A DNA stretch of 64,000 nucleotides, taken from contig CM060922.1 of the NCBI GenBank assembly GCA_030737875.1, positions 320,083,456 through 320,147,455 of the forward strand, given 5' to 3'. The position numbers were made by a program, and so were the translations under genes. The notes under the pieces are model-generated. The model did not search any database and was not told the origin of the DNA. It worked only from the letters and a program-made list of their open reading frames with translations. This DNA comes from Allium sativum. Its lineage: Eukaryota > Streptophyta > Magnoliopsida > Asparagales > Amaryllidaceae. This document shows positions 10,746 through 21,900 of the stretch, in pieces; within the stretch, counting starts at the first letter, position 1, and the number at the start of each line of letters is the position of its first letter.

Positions 10746-12518
10746 TTGAATCAAAATATACATTTTTGTCAAATTAGATTAATTGAATCAAAATATACAT
10801 TTTTGTCAAATTAGATTAAATTGAACCAAAATATACATTTTTGTCAATTTAGATTAATTGAATCAAAATATACATTTTTGTCAAATTAGATTAATTGAAT
10901 CAAAATATACATTTTTAATTAAATCAAAATATACATTTTTGTCAAATTAGATTAGTTGAAATAAAAATATACATTTTTGTCAAAATGAATTAGTTAAATC
11001 AAAATATACATTTTTGTCAAATTACATTAGTTGAAACAAAAGTATTCATTTTTGTCAAAATAGATTAGTTGAAACAAAAGATACATTTTTGTCAAAATAG
11101 ATTAGTTGAAACAAAAGATACATTGTTGTCAAATTATAATAGTTGAAACAAAAAGTTACATTTTGTCAAATGTAATGGTTGTAAACAAAAATTTCATTTT
11201 TGTTAAATAAGATTGGAGTTAAACAAAAATTACATTTTTTTAAATAGATTTGGGGTAAAACAAAAATTGACATTTTAGAAATAGATTTGTGTTGGAGTAA
11301 AATATTAATTTTGTTAAACTAGAATTGTCAACAAAAATGAATAATCACTTTTAAGTCATTTTGTTGAACTAGAATTGTCAACAAAAATAAATTATCTCTT
11401 GTATTCATTTTGTTAAACTAGAACTGTTAACAAAATAAAATTATCTCTTGTAATCATTTTGTCAAACTAGGATTACCAACATAAATGCCACCATCACTTA
11501 TATGCATTTTGTTAAATTAGAATTGTTAACAAAATGAAATCATCACTTTTTAATCATTTTGTTAAACTATAATTGTTAGCAAAATGTAATTATCACTTTT
11601 ATGCATTTTGTTAAAATGGAATTCTAGACAAAAATGAAATTATCATTTTTGATCATTTTGTTAAACTAGAATTGTTGACGAAATGAAATTGTCACTTTTA
11701 ATCATTTTGTTGGACTGGAATTGTCAACAAAAATGAAAATATCATTTTAATCATTTGGTTGAAATAGAATTGTCAACAAAATGAATGAGTCATTTTTTTT
11801 ATCATTTTGTTGAAATAGAATTGTCAACAAAATAGAAAGTCATCATTTTTATTTGTTAAGTTGAAATAGAAATTGTAAACAAATAAAATTATCATTTTTA
11901 TTTGTTATGTTGAATAGAAATTGTACACAAATAAATCATTCTTTTATTTGTCATTAGAATACACAGAGAAATTGTATACAAATAAATTATTCTTTTATTT
12001 GTTATTAGAATACATAGAGAAATTGTATACACATAAATTATTCTTTTATTTGTCCGTAGAATACGCAGAAAGATGTATACAAATAAATTATCCATTTATT
12101 TGTCATTAGAATACATAGAATAATGTATGCAAACAAATTATCCTTTTATTTGTCAGTAGAATACATAGAAAAATTTATGTAAATAAATATGTCATTTTTA
12201 TTAAATTAGAATTGTCAAAACAAAAATTGTCATTTTTGATGAAACTAGGATTATCAACAAAAATGAATGAATCATTTGTGTTCATTTTTTAAATAAGAAT
12301 TGTTAACAATATGGAATTATCATTTGTTATTCATTTTGTTAAAATAAGAATTGTTCACAATATGAATTATCACTTTTATTCAATTGGATAAAATTAGAAT
12401 TGTTAACAAAATTGAAATATTATTTTTAATCATTTTGTTGAAATAAAATTGTCAACAAAAATGAAAAGATCATTTTAATCATTTTGTTGAAATAGAATTG
12501 TCAACAAGAATGAGAGAA
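10746..12518 (+). repeat. LARD-3 5' LTR, segment 2: hairpin minisatellite
   Basis: Tandem units of about 30-50 bp. From about 11330 each unit (48-50 bp) holds two inverted arms, for example CATTTTGTTAA at 11505-11515 and TTAACAAAATG at 11526-11536. Neighbouring units carry TTTTGTTGA/TCAACAAAA or TTTATTTGT/ACAAATAAA instead. The same array is in the 3' LTR at about 51950-53770. It ends at the LARD-1 insertion. Confidence 0.85.
12514..12518. repeat. Target-site duplication GAGAA, left of LARD-1
   Basis: GAGAA directly precedes the LARD-1 LTR and is repeated at 24057-24061. The paralogous site at about 53780-53790 carries it once, without insertion. Confidence 0.92.
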
Positions 12519-13304
12519 TGTAATGACCCGGATATTTGACGGTGTAATAATTAACTTATTTAATTATTTAAATAACGAATATATTATTTAATCGTCGACG
12601 TTAGAACGTGGAATCATATTATAATTAAAATCGAGCTTGAAATGGCGCGGCAGTTCGCTATTTGGCGATTTGAACTTCAACTGAAGGTACAGGATTCGTT
12701 TTAAATCGGATTTCTGTGAAACAAGAAACGTGTGGAGCTGGTGGAGTATATCTTTTTAGGGGAAGAGAAAAATCATGATTTCGTCGTATAGATTTTGAGA
12801 TATGTCCAAATCAAATTTTAAAATAGTCGCTATAGAATCGTTTATCGACCATATCGGTTTATTCGATATAACTAGAGATAGGGTTTGAATTCAGACAAGA
12901 TTCTTTTGAGACCTATCGATAATTTAATTTTTAGAATTTTATGGTAATTTTTAATTAATTAAATAAGCAACTTTTTATTTGGAGTACTTTGCACCCTGTA
13001 ATCAACATTTTGGGGTTTCACAATATGAGTTAATCTACCGATATTATTATATTTCTGGGACCATGACACACTGTTCGTCACAACGGTATTTTTGTTTCTG
13101 TCTATAGCAGTGCATATGTTGGAAAAATATTAAGTAACGAGTACGTGCTTAAACTAATAATCATCAGCCTATGACTTCAAATGCCAACCATTTCCATGGA
13201 GGAAATAGCACCCACGTAGACAGATAAAAGGGATATGCGTGGTCTAGTTTTTGGCCTTCAAACTTTTTGTGGCCAATACAGAAACATGCATCACTTACCC
13301 AACA

Positions 13305-13314
13305 TATATAAATA
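13305..13314 (+). promoter_or_regulatory. TATA box of the LARD-1 left LTR
   Basis: TATATAAATA, with GGCCAATA about 35 bp upstream, a CCAAT-like box. The same pair is in the right LTR. It is the best promoter candidate in this LTR. Confidence 0.55.
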
Positions 13315-15115
13315 ACCTTCTTTGGCTAAACCTAATTACTTTTGCTGAAACAAAGAAATCGCGCCTCCATTATCCTCTATTAACGACCGGTTTAAAGTTC
13401 GAAATCAATTCCTCAAAAATCCTATAAATCAAAATAGAGATGCATTTGGACTCAGCATCTTTAGAGCTTCGATTTCATGTAAGATTTGTGGGGTTCGGAA
13501 ATCGTTCTGTCGATGTCAAGTTTTAGCAATAGCTAGGGTTCACCACTATTCTACCTAGGGGATGACGGAGGACAAGAGGGGTTGATGGATGAACTCTGGT
13601 ACTCGAGGCGCCTGCATGGACCCAGTTTGGTGGAGTGCGGTTCCCGTTTTCTGATGATTCGATTCAGTGAACTCTCGAGTTGGACTGGTACATAGTCGGT
13701 AGGGTGCAGATGTGGTTTTAGTGGTGCGTGTAGTTACTGTGAGGAGTTAAGGGTGTTCATGGTTGTTGATGCTTGAACATGGATAGGAGAGGGTCACGGG
13801 AAGAAGGAGCCGGAGTTCATTGATTTGGGCTGAGTGTTTAGAAATGAAGGGGATGAGGGCGTTCGAATGAGGAAATGGCGAAGCAGTTTGTGCTGAGGAG
13901 TAAGGTGCGGTAATATATGGATTAAACTAAATTTTGGTTCATATTTTTTTGGTTAATGACCATTATTTGTTTGGGGAGGTTCCTATTTGTTCAAAGTGGG
14001 AGGAACAGCATGGAGTTCTTCAATTTTGGGTTTGAAATCTTATACAGGAGATGGGAATGGAGTGCGTGACCTGTACCGGGTGAAAACGTGAGGTCGAGAT
14101 TCATAGCAGGTGGATTTTTGTGAGGGGTTTTATGATGAGGTTATGCAAATTGAGATGGTGGGTTAGTGTGCGAAAACGAGGAGAATAATGGAGCTGGGTA
14201 TTTTCGGTTATGATGGAGGCAAAACAAAGTGTTAGAGTGAATACTGTTTTTCCAAGGAAGAAGATCTTGTTTGTTCGCGGTTCGGTGGATATTTTGTAAT
14301 GAATTGAAGAAACGAACCGGGTTAGGATTTTTAGGAAGAAGGCTAACTAGGTCTGCGATTTTATGATGGGCTAAAATGGAAAATTGGGTCTTACAAACGG
14401 ATTGTCAGATTGGAATCATGCTATCGTAGACTGAATCTGGTTGGGAATGATGTGGAGCTCGCTAGAATTTATAGTGAAATAAATTGTATGATCTGAATCA
14501 ACAACCGTAAATCGTTGTTTAACGATACACCGACAATGTGAGTAAAACTCACTAACTCTCCTCAATTTATATTTTAATATAAATTGTACTTTATTTATTG
14601 ACTGCTGTATATTGATTGTTAAACTGGACTGTTAAATAGATTTGATTGAAAACGTAGTTATAGTTAATCTATGTACTGTTAATCAAATATTTTTCTGTAC
14701 AGCAGGATATTTCATTTCAAAATGAAATTGATATATATTATACTGTGTAACATCTGTGAATGCAGGGAAACAGGTTGGAGGAATCCGACTGGGTTCCTCA
14801 ACAATTATTTTACTATTTTCATATATTGTGATATATGTGTGATTTATATTCTGTTATTGATTATGGATGTTAGAACGATATTGATCATCGTTGTTTGATA
14901 TTTTGAATATCATAAGAAACCCTGAGTTGTAAAAAGGAATATTTCAATGTATATTGAAAACAAAGTAAATTATTTATAAATCGAACACGGTTTTATAAAA
15001 GGAAATTATTTATAAAACAAATAGAGTTTTATAAAAGGGATATTTATTTAGAAAATAAATAGAATTGAAAAGGAGAATATTTATTTAGAAAATAAATATA
15101 AATAAGAAAATATTT

Positions 15116-15716
15116 ATTTAGAAGATAAATAAACCGTTATAAATAGGAAATATTTGTAACGGTAAATAGAAGTTATAAATAAGGAATATTTGTAACGGTA
15201 AATAGAAGTTGTAAATAGGAATATTTGTAACGGTAAATAGAAGTTATAAATAAGAAATATTTGTAACGGTAAATAGAAGTTATAAATAAGGAATATTTGT
15301 AACGGTAAATAGAAGTTGTAAATAGGTATATTTGTAACGGTAAATAGAAGTTATAAATAAGGAATATTTGTAACGGTAAATAGAAGTTATAAATAAGAAA
15401 TATTTGTAACGGTAAATAGAAGTTGTAAATAGGAATATTTGTAACGGTAAATAGAAGTTATAAATAAGAAATATTTGTAACGGTAAATAGAAGTTATAAA
15501 TAAGGAATATTTGTAACGGTAAATAGAAGTTGTAAATAGGAATATTTGTAACGGTAAATAGAAGTTATAAATAAGGAATATTTGTAACGGTAAATAGAAG
15601 TTATAAATAAGAAATATTTGTAACGGTAAATAGAAGTTGTAAATAGGAATATTTGTAACGGTAAATAGAAGTTGTAAATAGGAAATATTTGTAACGGTAA
15701 GTAAACGTTGAAAAAG
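15116..15716 (+). repeat. 16-copy 35/36-bp tandem repeat in the LARD-1 left LTR
   Basis: Unit: AATATTTGTAACGGTAAATA plus GAAGTT and then ATAAATAAG or GTAAATAGG. The two unit types follow in an A-G-A order over most of the array, a three-unit higher-order repeat of about 106 bp. Confidence 0.9.
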
Positions 15717-15734
15717 GGAAATAGTTGTAACGGA

Positions 15735-15845
15735 AAACGTAGTTTATCAAAAGGAGTTAATCAAACGTAGTTTATCAAAAGGAGTTAATCAAATGTAGTT
15801 TATCAAAAGGAGTTAATCAAATGTAGTTATCAAAATGGGTTAATC
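15735..15845 (+). repeat. 28-bp tandem repeat in the LARD-1 left LTR
   Basis: Four degenerate units of GTAGTTTATCAAAAGGAG followed by TTAATCAAA. The right LTR has the same at 22212-22326. Confidence 0.8.
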
Positions 15846-17576
15846 GAATATAGAAATTAAGAAGTGAAGTTAAACAAAAATTAGAAACTGACTAGAGATT
15901 GGTAAGTTGAATATTTTTCTGAGTGTTGATCTGATGTTGGTTTCGGCCTTCGGGGTTTATACTTAGAGAATTGTTCTCTTACTAGTTTACAGTTAGGGAC
16001 TAATAGTTGTGGAATGGTAGTAATGCGTGAATGAGGATTGGAGATGTTTTTTCCAATGTTGGAAACGTATATTTTCTAATTTTAGAAAATAAGGAAATAT
16101 ATGTATATATATATATATATATATATGATTGATGATCGGATCGATAATTCCATTTGGAATTAAGATCGTTGTTTGTACACCGACATATTTTCATTTGATA
16201 GTTAAATCACAGACTATCGAAGTTTTGACCATTTTACGTTGTAAATATGGAGAGACCGGTTGGATTATTATCCGAAGAACCACTCCATATTGACATAAGC
16301 GTTGTGATTAAATACGATGAAGCTAATTGAAGACGGTGTTATGTAAGGGCTGTCCTGTTTACAGAATAGTGCCTTCGGTTTCGTTCAGTCCCAGAACGAA
16401 CGTATATGGACGAATGTCTGACAGAGTATTTCCAATGATCGAATGGGTTGGACTGTACAAATATATATGGTGGCCAACGGATTTATTCCCTTCGCATAAT
16501 ATCCAGAATCTATTTGTGCAGATCCAACTAAATGATTAACGGATCTGATAATGTGGCATTCAAAGTGATCGTGTTATAAATGAATGGAAAGTAAGCATAG
16601 CTTCTAGCCTCACATCCGGTAAATGACAGAAATCGGGCAGGCAGCATGGCTAAGTCGGTCGCACCGAAGTAGGGTGTATAATCACCTATCTAGAGAATAT
16701 TCATCTGCTTCTTAAATCTATCAATGCTGACCCATATATATATATACGGGAAACGGTTGCTGATCCCAACCGTTGGTGATGTACATTCGATACACTCAAG
16801 CGAAATGAGTGGTCGGTCATGTGTGGCTGAGTTGCAAGATGTTCTTGTTGAACTCCAGTGTATCGTTCCTAGAGTACACTGATCGGAAGGTGGATCCATA
16901 CCTTGTCATAGTTGGAAATCCAATCATCCAATACGCACCCGCGGTTTTGATTGTATACTATATATGTAGAACGTGAGATGCAAGCGTTTCTGCTAGATTG
17001 ATATCTAATTGTATTTAGACATTATTATAATATCAGTGATATTGCTTTTCAAAGATGTTGGATTCTCATAAGGGAAAAACCCGTTCCGTATTCACGGCGT
17101 GGTCTTATGAGATATCATATACCTGTTAAAATGATTTGAGTTTACTCACACCAGTCCATGACTGACCCGGAGTTTATTTGTTTTGTTTCCCTAAACTCTT
17201 GGGTGCCTAAATTTGTACGGGCAGTCAAGTAGTCGGGATTTACAGATATACTGGAAGAGCTTGGAGCAGGAGGCTTCAAGATTCTATAGCTATTATTATT
17301 TCCGCTGTTGTTGTAAGTGTTGTACTCTGAAATGTTATTGTATACATATACTGTTTGTATTTCAAAAGTTATGTTATATTTTATTCGTTCCGCTGTGAGA
17401 TTCGTGGTTACTCTGATGATGATGTTCTTCTTCTTCTTCTATTCTAATAGTTCTATCTTATCTATCCTCACCCTCTATCTTCTTTCTATTAATTTCTTGA
17501 ATTTCCAGTGCAATTTGGGGTTGGACTTGTGTTTTTAGTCAGCTCAAATTGGACCGGATTTTCGGGTCATTACAGT

Positions 17577-17588
17577 TGGTATCAGAGC
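17577..17588 (+). promoter_or_regulatory. Primer-binding site, initiator tRNA-Met type (LARD-1)
   Basis: TGGTATCAGAGC, two bases after the LTR end, is complementary to the 3' end of plant initiator tRNA-Met. It is the start point of minus-strand cDNA. Confidence 0.9.
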
Positions 17589-18986
17589 TTAAGTTAAGCG
17601 AATTACCTTGGCTCTGTGGCGTAACTCAGTAGAGATGGGATTAGTAATACCCTAGACTGAGATTGAGTGTATATATACGAGTGAACGTATTTGTTATTTG
17701 ATATAAAAATTTGTTTTATATTATGGAGATTTATTGGTCGAGTAGTTTATGAACTTTGGTCGATACAGTAATGCAAACTGTATTGATAGGAGTTACTAAA
17801 CACTTGAATACGATGAACCGACATGGTATGTTTTGAAAAGAGGGTAAATAAAATAATTTTACCCAAGTATATATATTGGAAATATTAATGTGTTGGTTGT
17901 TATTATAATTGAATAAGATTATAAAAGTGGAATGGTTATAAATAACCAAACAGAATTCATATAAGTAAAGTATATGAAATAAGATGAATTAAATCTGAAA
18001 TTAAAGTTAGAATTGAAATTTAAAACTGGAAATTCAGACCAGTGTTTGTAATTAAATCTGGATTAAGTATACGTGAATTTTAAAATCCTGGGAGGTTTTA
18101 AATTTGTTTTGATAAGGATATCTGGGATTGATTTCAAAATGGGAAGTGTTAGAAGTGGTTTTGAAAGGAATATAGTATTGAACTCACTTTGATCGCTGGG
18201 AAATAATTCCGATGATGGATCGATACATCATCGGTGTAATTTTCGAGTTGCTAAGTGACGGATTACTACCAAATATTCTGTTTTTGAATTGTTTTGCAAA
18301 AACAAGTTATTCAGGAATTCAAAGGATTTTGAATTGTTATTATGATTTCAAGTGATTTGAATAAACCCAGGAATTTAAATTCGGAAATTAAATTAACTTA
18401 CGAGTTAAATAGATGAACTGGTAAAAGTGATTTATAAATTGGGATTTAACTTGAAATAAGTGAATATGAAATTGAGTTGGTAAGTTGGGAGATTGAAATT
18501 TGAGATTAGAGTTTGAATGGAATTTTACTTGAGTACAAGCCAATAATTGTGTTGAGAATAAAGACAGACTGGAGTTTGATTTGGATGGCATGATATATGC
18601 AAAGTGATAGCAGATGGTAGGGATATAATGATATACCCGACAAAAAGGTACAAGTTTATTTTATATATGAGTTTGGATTTTATGAGCCGAATTGGCAAGC
18701 CGCTTGGCTGTTTGATTTTTCTTTTGGTTGGAGATGGCCTAGAGAGGCGAGTTGTGGTTTTATAGATAGGGCTGTACAAAGGAGGTTATGGCGAAATTTT
18801 CCGAAAAATTTAAGAGTTAGAAAATTTTCCGAACTTTTGAAAATTTAGGTTAGTCGGAAGGAATTAATATTTTAGTCAATATTAATTGGTTCAGTTGAAA
18901 TCAGAAATAAGGGGTAAACAAATCTTAGGAATTCCAATAGATAGGGTCGTCCACTACCTTAGCAATTTCGAGGACGAAATTATTTT

Positions 18987-18999
18987 AAGTGGGGAAGAA
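18987..18999 (+). promoter_or_regulatory. Polypurine tract of LARD-1
   Basis: AAGTGGGGAAGAA directly precedes the right LTR. It would prime plus-strand DNA synthesis. Confidence 0.85.
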
Positions 19000-21900
19000 T
19001 GTAATGACCCGGATATTTGACGGTGTAATAATTAACTTATTTAATTATTTAAATAACGAATATATTATTTAATCGTCAACGTTAGAACGTGGAATCATAT
19101 TATAATTAAAATCGAGCTTGAAATGGCGCGGCAGTTCGCTATTTGGCGATTTGAACTTCAACTGAAGGTACAGGATTCGTTTTAAATCGGATTTCTGTGA
19201 AACAAGAAACGTGTGGAGCTGGTGGAGTATATCTTTCTAGGGGAAGAGAAAAATCATGATTTCGTCGTATAGATTTTGAGATATGTCCAAATCAAATTTT
19301 AAAATAGTCGCTATAGAATCGTTTATCGACCATATCGGTTTATTCGATATAACTAGAGATAGGGTTTGAATTCAGACAAGATTCTTTTGAGACCTATCGA
19401 TAATTTAATTTTTAGAATTTTATGGTAATTTTTAATTAATTAAATAAGCAACTTTTTATTTGGAGTACTTTGCACCCTGTAATCAACATTTTGGGGTTTC
19501 ACAATATGAGTTAATCTACCGATATTATTATATTTCTGGGACCATGACACACTGTTCGTCACAACGGTATTTTTGTTTCTGTCTATAGCAGTGCATATGT
19601 TGGAAAAATATTAAGTAACGAGTACGTGCTTAAACTAATAATCATCAGCCTATGACTTCAAATGCCAACCATTTCCATGGAGGAAATAGCACCCACGTAG
19701 ACAGATAAAAGGGATATGCGTGGTCTAGTTTTTGGCCTTCAAACTTTTTGTGGCCAATACAGAAACACGCATCACTTACCCAACATATATAAATAACCTT
19801 ATTTGGCTAAACCTAATTACTTTTGCTGAAACAAAGAAATCGCGCCTCCATTATCCTCTATTAACGACCGGTTTAAAGTTCGAAATCAATTCCTCAAAAA
19901 TCCTATAAATCAAAATAGAGATGCATTTGGACTCAGCATCTTTAGAGCTTCGATTTCATGTAAGATTTGTGGGGTTCGGAAATCATTCTGTCGATGTCAA
20001 GTTTTAGCAATAGCTAGGGTTCGCCGCTATTCTACCTAGGGGATGACGGAGGACAAGAGGGGTTGATGGATGAACTCTGGTACTCGAGGCGCCTGCATGG
20101 ACCCAGTTTGGTGGAGTGCGGTTCCCGTTTTCTGATGATTCGATTCAGTGAACTCTCGAGTTGGACTGGTACATAGTCGGTAGGGTGCAGATGTGGTTTT
20201 AGTGGTGCGTGTAGTTACTGTGAGGAGTTAAGGGTGTTCATGGCTGTTGATGCTTGAACATGGATAGGAGAGGGTCACGGGAAGAAGGAGCCGGAGTTCA
20301 TTGATTTGGGCTGAGTGTTTAGAAATGAAGGGGATGAGGGCGTTCGAATGAGGAAATGGCGAAGCAGTTTGTGCTGAGGAGTAAGGTGCGGTAATATATG
20401 GATTAAACTAAATTTTGGTTTATATTTTTTTGGTTAATGACCATTATTTGTTTGGGGAGGTTCCTGTTTGTTCAAAGTGGGAGGAACAGCATGGAGTTCT
20501 TCAATTTTGGGTTTGAAATCTTATACAGGAGATGGGAATGGAGTGCGTGACCTGTACTGGGTGAAAACGTGAGGTCGAGATTCATAGCAGGTGGATTTTT
20601 GTGAGGGGTTTTATGATGAGGTTATGCAAATTGAGATGGTGGGTTAGTGTGCGAAAACGAGGAGAATAATGGAGCTGGGTATTTTCGGTTATGATGGAGG
20701 CAAAACGAAGTGTTAGAGTGAATACTGTTTTTCCAAGGAAGAAGATCTTGTTTGTTCGCTGTTCGGTGGATATTTTGTAATGAATTGAAGAAACGAACCG
20801 GGTTAGGATTTTTAGGAAGAAGGCTAACTAGGTCTGCGATTTTATGATGGGCTAAAATGGAAAATTGGGTCTTACAAACGGATTGTCAGATTGGAATCAT
20901 GCTATCGTAGACTGAATCTGGTTGGGAATGATGTGGAGCTCGCTACAATTTATAGTGAAATAAATTGTATGATCTGAATCAACAACCGTAAATCGTTGTT
21001 TAACGATACACCGACAATGTGAGTAAAACTCACTAACTCTCCTCAATTTATATTTTAATATAAATTGTACTTTATTTATTGACTGCTGTATATTGATTGT
21101 TAAACTGGACTGTTAAATAGATTTGATTGAAAACGTAGTTATAGTTAATCTATGTACTGTTAATCAAATATTTTTCTGTACAGCAGGATATTTCATTTCA
21201 AAATGAAATTGATATATATTATACTGTGTAACATCTGTGAATGCAGGGAAACAGGTTGGAGGAATCCGACTGGGTTCCTCAACAATTATTTTACTGTTTT
21301 CATATATTGTGATATATGTGTGATTTATATTCTGTTATTGATTATGGATGTTAGAACGATATTGATCATCGTTGTTTGATATTTTGAATATCATAAGAAA
21401 CCCTGAGTTGTAAAAAGGAATATTTCAATGTATATTGAAAACAAAGGAAATTATTTATAAATCGAACACGGTTTTATAAAAGGAAATTATTTATAAAACA
21501 AATAGAGTTTTATAAAAGGGATATTTATTTAGAAAATAAATAGAATTGAAAAGGAGAATATTTATTTAGAAAATAAATATAAATTAGAAAATATTTATTT
21601 AGAAGATAAATAAACCGTTATAAATAGGAAATATTTGTAACGGTAAATAGAAGTTATAAATAAGGAATATTTGTAACGGTAAATAGAAGTTGTAAATAGG
21701 AATATTTGTAACGGTAAATAGAAGTTATAAATAAGAAATATTTGTAACGGTAAATAGAAGTTATAAATAAGGAATATTTGTAACGGTAAATAGAAGTTGT
21801 AAATAGGAATATTTGTAACGGTAAATAGAAGTTATAAATAAGGAATATTTGTAACGGTAAATAGAAGTTATAAATAAGAAATATTTGTAACGGTAAATAG

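Larger units (their letters stand above)
12519..17574 (+). repeat. LARD-1 left (5') LTR, 5056 bp
   Basis: It contains the GCGCGGCAGTTCG box (12644-12656), a TATA box (13305), conserved hairpins (14538, 14778, 16380, 17086), a 16-copy 35-bp repeat (15116-15716), a 28-bp repeat (15735-15845) and (TA)n runs near 16094. If transcription starts just after the TATA box, U3 is about 0.8 kb and R plus U5 about 4.2 kb. The open frames inside (for example 16327-16539) are kept in both LTRs only because the LTRs are young; none matches a known protein. Confidence 0.93.
17575..18999 (+). other. LARD-1 internal region, non-coding
   Basis: It carries only cis signals I can recognise: the PBS at its start, a GGGAT-loop-AT(A)CCC hairpin at 17637-17652, a block at 18781-18820 shared with LARD-2 (GGAGGTTATGGCGAAATTTT start), the TTTCGAGGACGAAA block near 18967-18980 and the PPT. 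All frames are closed by stops; the open stretches on the minus strand (18388-18779) look like chance. Confidence 0.8.

Noticed and set aside
15116..15716. Regularly spaced 35-bp repeats resembling a CRISPR array
   Set aside because: The units abut with no unique spacers, no cas genes are near, and the array sits inside a plant LTR.
16327..16539. 70-codon open frame conserved in both LARD-1 LTRs (also 22800-23012)
   Set aside because: Conservation is explained by the youth of the LTR pair, and LARD-2 and LARD-3 do not preserve the frame around the shared hairpin.
17577..17588. TGGTATCAGAGC as part of a tRNA-Met gene
   Set aside because: Only the primer-site complement is present; there is no cloverleaf, and it sits two bases from an LTR end, as a PBS does.
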